From positions 170,229 through 234,228 of the forward strand of contig NZ_KQ948562.1 of assembly GCF_001514125.1 (NCBI RefSeq): DNA of 64,000 nucleotides, in the 5' to 3' direction. The stretch is from Streptomyces longwoodensis (GTDB taxonomy: Bacteria; Actinomycetota; Actinomycetes; Streptomycetales; Streptomycetaceae). The translations under genes and the position numbers were made by a program. This document shows, in pieces, positions 16,917-26,257 of this stretch (within the stretch, counting starts at the first letter, position 1; every line of letters begins with the position of its first letter). Below the pieces are notes generated by a model. It saw only the letters and a list, made by a program, of their open reading frames with translations, made no database searches and was not told where the DNA came from.

Positions 16917-17308
16917 CCCAGCTCTCCGATCAGGCGTTCGAGGTGGTCGCGCCAGGCCTGTTCCGAGGTGCCCTCGCCGCGGAACTCGTGGGTGAGGCGC
17001 AGGGCGCTGCCCTGGCCGGCGTCGGGTTCCAGGTGGAAGCGGACCCGGGCGCCGTCGTCGAGGGTGTACTCGGCGACCCGGTCCACGTCCCACGCGGTGA
17101 CCTGGCCGGCGCCCTGGCCGCGCAGGGCGACCGTGCCGCCGAGCCGGGGCTCCAGCACGTCGACGGGGGTCCACCAGGCGCCGAGCCCTTCGGGGGTGGA
17201 GAGCGCCGGCCAGACCGCCTCCATCGGCTGCGGGAACGTCACCAGGAAGTGCAGGATGTGCGTGTTCCCGTGGGTCTGGCTGGTGCCCTGTTCAATGGAA
17301 CCGGTCAT
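16913..17308 (-). CDS. SRPBCC-domain protein (AHSA1-like)
   Basis: A 131-residue START-like (SRPBCC) fold protein. The pattern FPQPMEAVWPALSTPEGLGAWW at residues 25-46, then DVLEPRLGGTVAL and a late LRLTHEF strand before a final helix (SEQAWRDHLERLIGEL), fits the AHSA1-like subfamily. Such proteins bind hydrophobic small molecules or act as chaperone partners; no catalytic residues can be assigned. The ATG follows TGGAGAC. It stands alone between the deaminase and cytochrome c assembly genes. Confidence 0.85.
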   Translation of the reverse strand: MTGSIEQGTSQTHGNTHILHFLVTFPQPMEAVWPALSTPEGLGAWWTPVDVLEPRLGGTVALRGQGAGQVTAWDVDRVAEYTLDDGARVRFHLEPDAGQGSALRLTHEFRGEGTSEQAWRDHLERLIGELG

Positions 17309-17333
17309 GTCTCCAGGGTGCCCCCTGACCGGC

Positions 17334-18413
17334 TCAGACGCCCGCGTAGGAGTGCTTGCCGGAGACGAAGATGTTGACGCCGTAGTAGTTGAACAGCCAG
17401 CAGCCGAAGGCGATCAGGGCCAGGTAGGCGGCCTTGCGGCCCTTCCAGCCGGCCGTGGCGCGGGCGTGCAGGTAGCCGGCGTAGGCGACCCAGGTGATGA
17501 AGGACCAGGTCTCCTTGGGGTCCCAGCCCCAGTAGCGGCCCCAGGCGTCGCCCGCCCAGATGGCGCCCGCGATGATCGTGAACGTCCACAGCGGGAAGAC
17601 GGCCGCGTTGACCCGGTAGGAGAACTTGTCCAGGGACGCGGCGGACGGCAGCCGGTCCAGGACGGAGTTCGCGAAGCGGCCGGGCGTGCCGCCGCCGGCC
17701 AGCTTGGTCTCGTAGCCGTCCTTGAAGAGGTACAGGATGGTGGCGACCGCGCCGACGTAGAACACCGCGCCGCAGAAGATCGCGGTGGAGACGTGGATGT
17801 ACAGCCAGTACGAGTGCAGCGCCGGGACCAGCTGGTCGCTCGCGGTGTACAGGACGGTGACCGCGAGGCCCAGGTCGAGCAGGACCGTGGTGGTCAGGAA
17901 CAGGCCGAGCCAGCGGACGTTCTTCTTCAGGGCCAGCAGGGCGAGGTAGACGCCGACGGCGACCGTGGAGAACGTGATGTTGAACTCGTACATGTTGCCC
18001 CACGGCGCCCGCTCCACGGAGGCCGCGCGGGCGATGACGCCGGCCAGCTCCACCGCGAAGGCCAGCACGGTGAGGGAGACCGCGATCCGGCCGTACAGGT
18101 CGCCCTGCTCGTCCCCGCCGTGCGCGCCCGGCCCGTCGGGCACGTCCCGCGCCCCGGCCGCCGAGCGCACGACGACCTCCGGCCGCTCCAGGACGGCGGT
18201 CCCGCCGTTCCGGCGGACGGTGACGGCCGGCGCCTCCGCCCGGCGGGCCTCGGCGGTCAGCGCGGCGGCGGTGCGCCCGACCTTGCTGCGGCTGCCGAAC
18301 AGCCACTCGAGGATGTACGCGAAGAAGGCCAGGGTGTAGACGGCCATCGCGGAGTAGATCAGCGTGTTGCTGATGTTCGCGAGGTGTTCGTTGGTGGCGG
18401 CGGCGAGGGTCAC
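17334..18413 (-). CDS. ccsB: Cytochrome c synthase subunit CcsB/ResC (CcsA-type)
   Basis: A 359-residue multi-span membrane protein of the haem-handling protein family. It carries haem to the outer face of the membrane and, with ResB, attaches it to apocytochrome c. The diagnostic tryptophan-rich motif WGRYWGWDPKETWSFITW is near residues 292-309, flanked by about eight hydrophobic helices and the conserved haem-ligand histidines. The GTG start overlaps the resB stop as GTGA. It closes the operon resA-ccdA-resB-ccsB. A soluble, low-complexity stretch (about 45-90) separates the first helix from the core. Confidence 0.93.
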   Translation of the reverse strand: MTLAAATNEHLANISNTLIYSAMAVYTLAFFAYILEWLFGSRSKVGRTAAALTAEARRAEAPAVTVRRNGGTAVLERPEVVVRSAAGARDVPDGPGAHGGDEQGDLYGRIAVSLTVLAFAVELAGVIARAASVERAPWGNMYEFNITFSTVAVGVYLALLALKKNVRWLGLFLTTTVLLDLGLAVTVLYTASDQLVPALHSYWLYIHVSTAIFCGAVFYVGAVATILYLFKDGYETKLAGGGTPGRFANSVLDRLPSAASLDKFSYRVNAAVFPLWTFTIIAGAIWAGDAWGRYWGWDPKETWSFITWVAYAGYLHARATAGWKGRKAAYLALIAFGCWLFNYYGVNIFVSGKHSYAGV

Positions 18414-20128
18414 TGCTGCTCAGCCCCTTCGGCAGGTACGACGTGAGGGTCGGGGTCGGGGGAAACTGCGGGGTCGGGATCCGGGTCCGGGGCGCCGGGG
18501 GCCCGCTCGTAGAGGAGACCGGCGAGGTCGCCGAGCTCCTCGGGCACCTTGGCGGACTCGCTGCGGCCGAGCCCGGCCATCTCGACGACGGTGACGCCGT
18601 CGTCGCCCCGTACGGCGCGCACCCACACGCGGCGGCGCTGGATGAACAGGGAGGCGGCGAGTCCGAAGATCGCGGCGAGGGCGCCGGCCAGGGCCCAGCC
18701 GCCCCCCGGCTCCTGGACCACCTGGAAGTTGGCCCACTGCCGGGTGCCCTCGTAGGTGACCGAGCCGGCGCCGCCGGGCAGGGTCAGGGTCTCGCCGGGC
18801 TTGAGATTGCCGCGGACCTGGAGGCCCTTGGCGTCCTTGTAGTTCTTCATGTGGGTCTTGTCGAGCTGGTACACGCTCTGCGGGATGCCCGAGTCGACGC
18901 CCAGGTCGCCGTGGTACGGCTCCAGGTTCAGCAGCGGGTTGATCAGCGCCGGGAACTGCGAGCCGGCCTCGGTGCCCGCGCCGCCGAACGTGGGGTAGAA
19001 GAACGCCTTGATGCCGAGCTGCTCGCTCACGCCCCGGGCGTTGCGGTATCCGTCCATGACCTTGACCACGCCGGTCGAGGTGACGTTGTTGTCCAGCGGC
19101 AGCAGCGGGACGGCGTCGCGGTAGACCACGTTGCCCTTGCCGTCGCGGACGGTCATCACGGGCGCGTAGCCGTGCGCGGTGAGGTAGACCTTGGCGTCGC
19201 CGATCTCCAGCGGGTGGTTGACCTTGACGGTGGTCTTCCGGTCCTTGCCGTAGGCGCCCTCGCTGTAGGTGAGGGCGGCCTGGTAGGTGCGCGGGGTGCC
19301 CCGGTTGGGCCCGGTCATCTCGTAGGTGCCGGTGAACTTGTCCAGGTGGAAGCTGAACGGCACCAGGTCGTCGGAGGTGAAGAGGCTGCCGGACTTGAAG
19401 TCGTCGTACTGGGTGAGCGTGTTGGAGAAGCCGTCGCCCTCGACGACCAGCTTGTTGCCCTCGGACTTGAACAGCTGGCCCCAGCCGAAGGCGATCAGCA
19501 GCACGATCAGCGCGACGTGGAAGGCGAGGTTGCCGATCTCGCGCAGGTAGCCCTTCTCGGCGGCGACCGCGTCCCCGGCGGTGTGCGCCCGGAAGCGGCG
19601 CTTCTTCAGCAGGGCCAGCGCGGCCTCGCGCACCTGCTCCGGCGACGCCTCGGTGCGCCAGGTGGTGTACGCGGGCAGCCGGGTCAGCCGCCGCGGGGCG
19701 CCCGGCGGGCGGCTGCGCACCTGGCCGACGAACTGCCAGGTGCGGGGCACGATGCAGCCGACGAGGGAGACGAACAGCAGGATGTAGATCGCGGAGAACC
19801 ACACCGAGCTGTACACGTGGAACAGCCCGAGCCGCTCGTACACCGGCCCGAGGGTGGTGTGGGCGGCGCGGAAGGCGGCGACCTTGGTGGCGTCGGTGCC
19901 GGTCTGCGGGATCAGCGAGCCGGGGATCGCGGCGAGCGCGAGCAGCAGCAGGAGCAGCAGCGCGACCCGCATGGAGGTCAGCTGCCGCCAGAACCAGCGG
20001 GCCCAGCCGACGACGCCGAGCGCGGGGAGCTGGGGCGCGGACTCGTCGGGCGCGGTGGAGAGCTGGGAGCCGGCCTCGGCCAGGTCCCGCTCGCCCGTCG
20101 GGTCGGTGGGCGCGGTGGTCTTGCTCAT
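18410..20128 (-). CDS. resB: Cytochrome c biogenesis protein ResB
   Basis: A 572-residue partner of CcsB in system II cytochrome c assembly. It has hydrophobic helices near residues 50-75, 105-130 and 200-220, a large extracytoplasmic domain in the middle, and a last helix around 485-505 before a charged tail. The WARWFWRQLTSMRVALLLLL start and the GNLAFHVALIVLLIAFGWG segment, with its conserved His, match ResB. Start ATG 20128 lies three bases after the ccdA stop. The acidic, Pro/Asp-rich tail DPDPDPAVSPDPDPHV is an unconserved extension. Confidence 0.93.
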   Translation of the reverse strand: MSKTTAPTDPTGERDLAEAGSQLSTAPDESAPQLPALGVVGWARWFWRQLTSMRVALLLLLLLALAAIPGSLIPQTGTDATKVAAFRAAHTTLGPVYERLGLFHVYSSVWFSAIYILLFVSLVGCIVPRTWQFVGQVRSRPPGAPRRLTRLPAYTTWRTEASPEQVREAALALLKKRRFRAHTAGDAVAAEKGYLREIGNLAFHVALIVLLIAFGWGQLFKSEGNKLVVEGDGFSNTLTQYDDFKSGSLFTSDDLVPFSFHLDKFTGTYEMTGPNRGTPRTYQAALTYSEGAYGKDRKTTVKVNHPLEIGDAKVYLTAHGYAPVMTVRDGKGNVVYRDAVPLLPLDNNVTSTGVVKVMDGYRNARGVSEQLGIKAFFYPTFGGAGTEAGSQFPALINPLLNLEPYHGDLGVDSGIPQSVYQLDKTHMKNYKDAKGLQVRGNLKPGETLTLPGGAGSVTYEGTRQWANFQVVQEPGGGWALAGALAAIFGLAASLFIQRRRVWVRAVRGDDGVTVVEMAGLGRSESAKVPEELGDLAGLLYERAPGAPDPDPDPAVSPDPDPHVVPAEGAEQQ

Positions 20129-20131
20129 CGG

Positions 20132-20905
20132 TCAGATCCCCACAGTGAAGCCGTTGGACCAGGTCTGCATGTCCTGCACGATGCGGTCCCAGGCGCCGGT
20201 GAGCAGCAGCACACCGGTCACGATCATCATCGTGCCGCCGATCCTCAGCACCCAGACGTAGTGGCGCTTGACCCAGGCGAAGGCACCGAGCGCCTTGCGG
20301 AAGGCGACCGCGGCGAGCACGAACGGCACACCGAGGCCGAGGCAGTAGGCGACGGTCAGTATGGCACCGCGTCCCGCGCTGCCCTCGTTGTAGGAGAGGG
20401 CGAGGACCGAGGTGAGGGTCGGGCCGATGCAGGGCGTCCAGCCGATGCCGAACAGGGCGCCCAGGAAGGGGGCGCCGATCAGCCCGGTGGTGGGGGTGCG
20501 GTGGAAGCGGAACTCGCGCTGGGTGAGCCAGGGCATCAGGCCCATGAAGAACACGCCCATGCCGATCATCAGCACGCCGAGGACCTTGGACAGCACGCCC
20601 TTGTTGGCCTGGAGCGTGTCGCCGAAGTAGCCGAACAGGGCGCCGCTGGAGACGAACACGGCGGTGAAGCCGAGGACGAACAGGGAGGCGCCGGCGACCA
20701 TACGGCCGCGCTTGGCCTCCGCGAGGTCGGTGCCGGTGACCCCGGTCACGTAGGAGAGGTAGCCGGGGACGAGGGGCAGCACGCACGGGGAGAAGAAGGA
20801 GACCAGGCCGCCGAGGACCGCGACCGGCAGGGCGACCAGCAGGGCGCCGTGCAGGACGGTCTGGTTGGGGTCGGTGGCCGCGGCCAGCGTCGACACTGCG
20901 GTCAC
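20132..20905 (-). CDS. ccdA: Thiol-disulfide transporter CcdA
   Basis: A 257-residue membrane protein of the DsbD/CcdA family that passes electrons from cytoplasmic thioredoxin across the membrane to keep ResA and apocytochrome c thiols reduced. Two conserved cysteines lie in FFSPCVLPLVPGY (helix one) and GIGWTPCIGPT (helix four), within six predicted helices. The GTG at 20905 starts one base after the resA stop codon. Its neighbours leave little doubt about its role in cytochrome c maturation. Confidence 0.94.
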   Translation of the reverse strand: MTAVSTLAAATDPNQTVLHGALLVALPVAVLGGLVSFFSPCVLPLVPGYLSYVTGVTGTDLAEAKRGRMVAGASLFVLGFTAVFVSSGALFGYFGDTLQANKGVLSKVLGVLMIGMGVFFMGLMPWLTQREFRFHRTPTTGLIGAPFLGALFGIGWTPCIGPTLTSVLALSYNEGSAGRGAILTVAYCLGLGVPFVLAAVAFRKALGAFAWVKRHYVWVLRIGGTMMIVTGVLLLTGAWDRIVQDMQTWSNGFTVGI

Positions 20906-20906
20906 G

Positions 20907-21611
20907 TCACTTCTCCGCGAGGACCGGGTCGATCATCTTGCGCAGCTTGGTCTCGCTGAGCGGGGCCAGCGAGCGGGCGGCGATCTTCCCCTGCCGGTCG
21001 AGGACCAGGGTGGAGGGGATCGCCTGGAGGTTGAGGGTGCCCTTCTTGAAGCGCAGCAGCAGCTTGCCCGCCGGGTCGTACAGGCTGGGGTAGCTGATGC
21101 CCTGCTGCTTCTCGAAGGCGAGGGCGTTGTCGGTGCTGGTGTCGCGGGTGTTGATGCCGACGAACTGCACGCCCCGGCCCTTGACCTGCTGGTAGACCTT
21201 CTCGAAGTTGGGCGCCTCAGCCCGGCAGGGCGAGCACCACGATCCCCAGACGTTGAGGACGACGACCTGGCCCTTGTAGGCGGCGACGTCGAGCTTCGTG
21301 CCGTCCAGGGCGGTGCCGGACAGGTCGGGGGCGGTGGTCCGCGCGCCGCGGTCGACGGTGGAGATGCCGTCCTTGCCCATGACGAAGTTGGTGTCGCCCC
21401 CTCCGCCGGAGGTGCCGCCGGAGCTGCACGCGGTGAGCAGCAGCCCCGTGGCCGCGGCGCCGGCGGCCGCCGCGAGGGCGGTGCGCCGCCTCGGCCGGGC
21501 GGTCGGGCGGGGGGCGTCGGCAAGGCCGGACGGGCCCGAGGGTCGGGGGGAGCCGGACGGGCGGGGTGCGCTGGTCGAGCGCAGGGGTACGGCGCGGCGG
21601 GCGGCACTCAT
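20907..21611 (-). CDS. resA: Thioredoxin-like lipoprotein ResA/TlpA
   Basis: A 234-residue membrane-anchored thiol-disulfide reductase that reduces the haem-binding cysteines of apocytochrome c outside the cell membrane. The thioredoxin motif WCSPC (Cys126, Cys129) lies in VVVLNVWGSWCSPCRAEAP, followed by a cis-proline region QAIPSTLVLDRQG. A lipobox (LLTAC, Cys62) follows a hydrophobic run, but it is preceded by a long Arg/Pro/Ser-rich leader of about 40 residues, so the true start could be later. The ATG lacks a clear ribosome-binding site. First gene of the ccdA-resB-ccsB string. Confidence 0.92.
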   Translation of the reverse strand: MSAARRAVPLRSTSAPRPSGSPRPSGPSGLADAPRPTARPRRRTALAAAAGAAATGLLLTACSSGGTSGGGGDTNFVMGKDGISTVDRGARTTAPDLSGTALDGTKLDVAAYKGQVVVLNVWGSWCSPCRAEAPNFEKVYQQVKGRGVQFVGINTRDTSTDNALAFEKQQGISYPSLYDPAGKLLLRFKKGTLNLQAIPSTLVLDRQGKIAARSLAPLSETKLRKMIDPVLAEK

Positions 21612-21693
21612 GTGAAAAGTTTCGCATGCCCGTTCTGGGGATCTTGCCCGCCCCCCTTGCGGGCGGAAACCCGCATTTCAGGCGGCGGTTCCG

Positions 21694-23016
21694 TCACGCC
21701 GCGGGGATCTGCGTGGCCGCACCGGCGGGGGTCCCGGTGCCGGTGCCCGAGGGGGTCCCGGCGCCGAGGAACGTCTTCCAGCCGCCGGCCGGCTGCTGTC
21801 CGACCTCCAGGGTGCGCAACTTGGCCAGCACCTCGGGCTTCTGGACGTCCATCCAGTCCACGAACTGCCGGAAGGAGACGAGCCGGACGTCGGCGCCCTT
21901 CTCCTTCTCGCGGGCGATGTGCGTGAACGCCTCCTCGACGGCGTCCATGTAGATGCCGCCGTTCCAGCGCTCGAAGTGGTTGCCTATGAACAGGGGCGCC
22001 CTGTTCGTCTCGTACGCCCGCTGGAAGCCGGATATGTACGCCTGGGCCGCCTGCCGCCGCCAGGCCGGGTGGTTGTGGGCGGGCGCGTTGGTCGAGTTGA
22101 CCGACTGGTTGGCGAGCATGTTGTAGTCCATCGACAGCACCTCGAAGCTGCGGCCGGGGAACGGCACCTGCTGCAGCGGCAGGTCCCACAGCCCCTGCCG
22201 CTTCTGCGGCCAGACCTGGCGGCCGCCCGGCGAGGAGGCGTCGTAGCGCCAGCCGAGGGCACGGGCGGTGGGCAGCAGGTTGTCCTGCCCGAGCAGGCAC
22301 GGCGTGCGGCCGCCGACCAGCTCCTTGTCGTAGTCGAAGGGGAGCGCGGGCAGGTCGGTCCAGCCGGTGTTGGTGCGCCACTGCTTCACGAACGACTTCG
22401 CCTGGTCGATCTCGCTGCGCCACTGCTGCGGCGTCCAGTGGGCGACGGAGCCGTGGCCCTCGCCGCAGAAGTGGCCGTTGAAGTGGGTGCCGATCTCGTG
22501 CCCCTCCAGCCAGGCACGGCGGACGTTCTTCAGCGTCTCCTTGATGTGGCCGTCGGTGAGGTAGCCGATGTCGGAGGCGCCGCGGGCGTTGTTCGGGGGG
22601 TCGTAGAGCCGCTTCTTCGCCTCGGGCAGCAGGTACAGGCCCGACAGGAAGAAGGTCATGGACGCGCCGTGCTCGCGCGCGAGGTCGAGGAAGCGCGGGA
22701 AGAGGCCGTTGCCGACCTCGCCGGCGCCGTCCCAGGAGAAGACGACGAACTGCGGGGGCTGCTGGCCCGGCTCCAGGGGCACCGGCTTGCCGGGCTGGTG
22801 GGGCTGCTTGCCGGTGAAGGAGGTGGACCCGTCGCCGATGGGGCGCGCGGTGGCGGTGGCGCTCGGCCTGCCCGACGGGCCCTCGGAGGACCCGTCCGAC
22901 CCGTGCGACCCGCTCGACCCGCCTCCGGAGGTGAGGGTGCCGCAGCCCGCCAGTCCGGCGGAGGCCGCCGCGCCCGCGCCGATTCCGAGTGCTCCCCTGC
23001 GGGTGAGAATGCGCAT
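21694..23016 (-). CDS. Secreted lipoprotein with polysaccharide-deacetylase-like domain
   Basis: A 440-residue exported lipoprotein. The leader (MRILTRRGALGIGAGAAASA) has twin arginines and a lipobox LAGC (Cys25), so Tat export is possible. After a Gly/Ser-rich linker, the domain keeps NodB-like elements: VVFSWDGAGE (catalytic Asp position) and GHEIGTHFNGHFCG (His-x3-His metal motif). The closing half is divergent from known chitin or peptidoglycan deacetylases, so the substrate is unknown. ATG 23016 has GGGGGA eight bases upstream; a GTG seven codons earlier is weaker. It lies 82 bases before resA on the same strand, an odd neighbour for cytochrome c assembly. Confidence 0.85.
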   Translation of the reverse strand: MRILTRRGALGIGAGAAASAGLAGCGTLTSGGGSSGSHGSDGSSEGPSGRPSATATARPIGDGSTSFTGKQPHQPGKPVPLEPGQQPPQFVVFSWDGAGEVGNGLFPRFLDLAREHGASMTFFLSGLYLLPEAKKRLYDPPNNARGASDIGYLTDGHIKETLKNVRRAWLEGHEIGTHFNGHFCGEGHGSVAHWTPQQWRSEIDQAKSFVKQWRTNTGWTDLPALPFDYDKELVGGRTPCLLGQDNLLPTARALGWRYDASSPGGRQVWPQKRQGLWDLPLQQVPFPGRSFEVLSMDYNMLANQSVNSTNAPAHNHPAWRRQAAQAYISGFQRAYETNRAPLFIGNHFERWNGGIYMDAVEEAFTHIAREKEKGADVRLVSFRQFVDWMDVQKPEVLAKLRTLEVGQQPAGGWKTFLGAGTPSGTGTGTPAGAATQIPAA

Positions 23017-23152
23017 GCGCGTCCCCCGTTCGTTCACGTGCTTGGGTGGTCACCCAGTCAGAGGACGCGACGAACGGGGGGGTTCCGCGGAAAGGTCCGG
23101 ATTCCGTAACAGGTCGGACGACCCGTTACGGCCGGTGGCCGCCCCGGTACGG

Positions 23153-23848
23153 TCAGGCGCCGAAGGCCTTGCCCTGCCCCTTGCCCTGCCCCTTGACCGG
23201 CTTGGCACCGGCCAGGAGGTGGGCCGGGACGAGGTCGCGGGCCGGCTCGCTGTAGCCGACGGAGACGATCCGGTCCCCCCGGTAGGTGAACGTGGTCAGC
23301 GAGGCGAGCGTGCACTGCCGCTTGCGCGGGTCGTGCCACAGCCGGCGCTTCTCGACGTACGACCGCACGATCCAGATCGGCAGCTGGTGGCTCACCAGCA
23401 CCGCCTCGTGCCCCCGGGCCCGCTCCTTGGCGGAGTCCAGCGCGCCCATCATCCGCACGACCTGGTCGACGTACGGCTCTCCCCAGGACGGCTTCATCGG
23501 GTTGACCAGGTACTTCCAGTTGCCCGGCCGGCGCAGCGCACCGTCGCCGACGCCGAAGGTCTTGCCCTGGAAGGTGTTCTCGGCCTCGATCAGCCGCTCG
23601 TCGGTGGCGAGGTCGAGGCCGTGCGCCTTGGCGATCGGCGTGGCGGTCTCCTGCGCCCGCTCCAGCGGGGAGGCGCACACGTACGTCACGTCCCGCGAGG
23701 AGAGGTGCTCGGCGACCCGGTCGGCCATCTGCCGGCCGAGCTCGGACAGGTGGTAGCCCGGCAGCCGGCCGTAGAGGACCCCGTCCGGGTTCTCGACCTC
23801 GCCGTGCCGCATCAGGTGGACGACGGTGATGTCGGTGCTGCTGCTCAT
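23153..23848 (-). CDS. Histidine phosphatase family protein
   Basis: A 231-residue phosphatase of the phosphoglycerate-mutase superfamily. The catalytic [10 protein letters not shown] motif (His near residue 14) opens the fold; [11 protein letters not shown] supplies the second Arg; and [10 protein letters not shown] carries the second catalytic His. The substrate is not predictable; these enzymes act on sugar phosphates or phosphoproteins. The carboxy terminus ends in a Lys/Gly repeat ([13 protein letters not shown]). ATG 23848 overlaps the hemL stop codon as ATGA, so the gene is translationally coupled to hemL. Confidence 0.9.
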   Translation of the reverse strand: MSSSTDITVVHLMRHGEVENPDGVLYGRLPGYHLSELGRQMADRVAEHLSSRDVTYVCASPLERAQETATPIAKAHGLDLATDERLIEAENTFQGKTFGVGDGALRRPGNWKYLVNPMKPSWGEPYVDQVVRMMGALDSAKERARGHEAVLVSHQLPIWIVRSYVEKRRLWHDPRKRQCTLASLTTFTYRGDRIVSVGYSEPARDLVPAHLLAGAKPVKGQGKGQGKAFGA

Positions 23849-25191
23849 GCGGGCGTGGCCTCCGCTGCGGCTCGGGCCGCCGCCGGGAGGGCGTCGGCGA
23901 TCGTCTGAAGGGCCCGCTCGTCGTGGGCCGTCGACACGAACCACGACTCGAACGCGGACGGCGGCAGGTAGACGCCGTTCGCGAGCAGGGCGTGGAAGAA
24001 GGCGGTGAAGCGGTACGACTCCTGCGTCCGGGCGTCCTCGTAGGTGCGCACCGGGCGGTCGGTGAAGAACACCGAGAACATGTTGGAGGCGCTCTGCACG
24101 GTGTGCGCGACGCCCTCCTTGCCGAGGGCCTCCGAGACCAGCGCCTGGATCTGCTCGGACACGGCGTTGACCCGCGCGTAGGCGGCGTCGTCGAGGAGGC
24201 GCAGCTGGGCGAGGCCGGCGGCGGTGGCCACCGGGTTCCCGGAGAGGGTGCCGGCCTGGTAGACGGGCCCGGCCGGGGCGAGGTGCGCCATGACGTCGGC
24301 GCGCCCGCCGAACGCGGCCGCGGGGAAGCCGCCGCCCATGACCTTGCCGAAGGTCAGCAGGTCGGGGACCACGCCGTCGATGCCGAACCAGCCGCTGCGG
24401 CTGGTGCGGAAGCCGGTCATGACCTCGTCGGAGATGTAGAGGGCGCCGTTGGTGGCGCAGGCGTCCTTGAGGCCCTGGTTGAAGCCGGGCAGCGGCGGGA
24501 CGACGCCCATGTTGCCCGGGGACGCCTCGGTGATCACGCAGGCGATCTCACCGGGGTGCCGGTGGAAGGCCTCCTGCACGGCCTCGAGGTCGTTGTACGG
24601 CAGCACGATCGTGTCGCCGGCCTGGGCGCCGGTGACGCCCGGGGTGTCGGGCAGCGCGAAGGTGGCGAGGCCGGAGCCGGCGGCCGCGAGCAGGGCGTCG
24701 ACGTGGCCGTGGTAGCACCCGGCGAACTTGATGACCTTGGACCGGCCGGTGAAGCCGCGGGCCAGGCGGATGGCGCTCATGGTGGCCTCGGTGCCGCTGG
24801 AGACCAGCCGCACCTGCTCCACGGGCGCCACGCGCGCGACGATCTCCTCGGCGAGCGCGACCTCGCCCTCACCGGGCGTGCCGAAGGACGTACCGCGCGC
24901 GACGGCGTCCTGCACGGCGGCGATCACCTCGGGGTGGGAGTGCCCGAGGATCATGGGTCCCCAGGAGCACACCAGGTCGACGTACTCGCGCCCGTCGGCG
25001 TCGGTGAGCCAGGCGCCCTTGCCGGACACCATGAACCGGGGCGTGCCGCCGACCGCGCGGAAGGCGCGCACCGGGGAGTTCACCCCGCCCGGCGTGACGG
25101 CGGCCGCACGGTCGAACAGTGCCTGGGAGACAGGCGCTTCGTAGGGGTAGGGCGCCGCGGAGGGCGCTCCCGAAGAGGGCGTTTCGCTCAT
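23845..25191 (-). CDS. hemL: Glutamate-1-semialdehyde 2,1-aminomutase HemL
   Basis: A 448-residue PLP enzyme converting glutamate-1-semialdehyde to 5-aminolevulinate, the C5 route to haem and other tetrapyrroles. [15 protein letters not shown] near the amino terminus, [29 protein letters not shown] and the PLP lysine in [13 protein letters not shown] (Lys283) are all HemL features. The C5-pathway partner hemA and the later genes hemC, hemD and hemB lie 27-33 kb away in this window. The ATG is preceded by GCAGGTC. Downstream it overlaps the phosphatase gene by four bases. Confidence 0.96.
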   Translation of the reverse strand: MSETPSSGAPSAAPYPYEAPVSQALFDRAAAVTPGGVNSPVRAFRAVGGTPRFMVSGKGAWLTDADGREYVDLVCSWGPMILGHSHPEVIAAVQDAVARGTSFGTPGEGEVALAEEIVARVAPVEQVRLVSSGTEATMSAIRLARGFTGRSKVIKFAGCYHGHVDALLAAAGSGLATFALPDTPGVTGAQAGDTIVLPYNDLEAVQEAFHRHPGEIACVITEASPGNMGVVPPLPGFNQGLKDACATNGALYISDEVMTGFRTSRSGWFGIDGVVPDLLTFGKVMGGGFPAAAFGGRADVMAHLAPAGPVYQAGTLSGNPVATAAGLAQLRLLDDAAYARVNAVSEQIQALVSEALGKEGVAHTVQSASNMFSVFFTDRPVRTYEDARTQESYRFTAFFHALLANGVYLPPSAFESWFVSTAHDERALQTIADALPAAARAAAEATPA

Positions 25192-25755
25192 GACCTGCGA
25201 CTTCTCCGACCTTCTCCGACTTGCTCGGACTCCGGATGCTGGGTGACCTCCTCAGGGTAGGCCAGGGGGCCGACGCGGCAGCGGGGCGTGGGGACGGGCG
25301 GGCGGGTCGGCGCCGGCCGGTGATCGAACTCATGCGGGCGCCGGTGATCTGCGAAACTGGCCCCTGATACACAGAGTTCTTGAACGGACGGCCCGCGCGG
25401 CCCGTGATGGTCAGGGACCGGGCAGATCCCGCGCCCCCAGTCGAGAGGTGTTTGAGCGCACGTTTCGGCGGGCGGCCGTGGGGGAGGTCACTGACACGAT
25501 GATCGGGTTGCGCGGCGGGGGCCACGCGTCCTAGAAAAGCAGTCGGGTGGAGATATGCATCGCGGTGGCGGACTGGGCGAGGGGACTGACGACCTGGGTC
25601 CTCGACGTGCCCGGCGGGGAAGGCACCGGCGCGACGCGGAGGAAGCGAACGAGGCACGTCAGGCACAGGGTGCACCGAGCGAGTCCGAGCGGATCGACCG
25701 GCTGGGCCGGGTGGACCCGCTGCGGGCCGGGAGCAGGAATGGTGGTCGGGTGGGG
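25192..25755. other. Long region upstream of hemL with no certain gene
   Basis: The first 70 bases hold the hemL leader, with tandem CTTCTCCGAC units at 25201-25220 and a related TTGCTCGGAC at 25221-25230. A possible minus-strand -10 box TACCCT lies at 25254-25259. Between 25555 and 25755 the frame of the next gene stays open from an ATG with a nearby GGAG; third-position GC is mixed in the first 100 bases and rises later, so an extended form of that protein cannot be excluded. Otherwise I see nothing coding. Confidence 0.5.
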
Positions 25756-26187
25756 GTGACGTACAAGTACTTCGGCGCGCCGGACGGCGCGACCGCGGCC
25801 CGGGTCCCGATCTCGATGCGCCCCGAGGAACTCGGCGGTGACGAACTCGGCATGGGCGGCATGTTCACCAAGATCAAGCCCGAGACCATGGCCGCGATGG
25901 TCCTCACCGGCATCGAGGGCGTCCCCCTGCACAAGGTCCCCCCGCTGGAACTGGTCGTCCTGCACCCCGACTACGCGGTCGTGAAGCTCCCCATGACGGT
26001 CGTCGACCCCCTGCGCGACATCGGCGAGGAAGCGGTCGGCGCGGCGGCGTTCATCTGGTCGACGGTCCCGGACCGGGGCGGCCCGCGGGACGCGTTCAAC
26101 GTGTACCAGCTGCTGCACGAGTGGCAGGACTTCTCGCACCGCCTCCACGAGGCGGGACACCAGCCGTACTGCCTGGTCTGGCCCTGA
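25756..26187 (+). CDS. Conserved hypothetical protein, 143 aa
   Basis: Family unknown to me, but clearly a real gene by codon bias. The protein starts VTYKYFGAPDGATAARVPIS and has a compact alternating hydrophobic pattern, with ELVVLHPDYAVVKLPMTVVD in the centre and a tail ending QPYCLVWP. No membrane span, signal or catalytic motif is visible. I favour GTG 25756 because the conserved-looking part begins there. An ATG at 25555 in the same frame would give 210 residues, with a low-complexity Arg/Gly-rich leader. It is divergent from hemL across 564 bases. Confidence 0.7.
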   Translation: MTYKYFGAPDGATAARVPISMRPEELGGDELGMGGMFTKIKPETMAAMVLTGIEGVPLHKVPPLELVVLHPDYAVVKLPMTVVDPLRDIGEEAVGAAAFIWSTVPDRGGPRDAFNVYQLLHEWQDFSHRLHEAGHQPYCLVWP

Positions 26188-26244
26188 GCCGACCGCGGCC
26201 GGGGCCGGCCGTGGCCCCTCCCGGTGCGTGTCCCGGCGCTGGCC

Positions 26245-26250
26245 TATCTT
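26245..26250 (+). promoter_or_regulatory. -10 box TATCTT before the HTH-TOBE gene
   Basis: TATCTT is separated by seven bases from the ATG at 26258, and no ribosome-binding site lies between them, which suggests a leaderless transcript. No clear -35 element is visible. Confidence 0.35.
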
Positions 26251-26257
26251 GGCGCGC

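Noticed and set aside
18443-20959. 838-codon open frame opposite resB and ccdA
   Set aside because: Antisense shadow produced by high GC; composition is low-complexity and no family motif appears.
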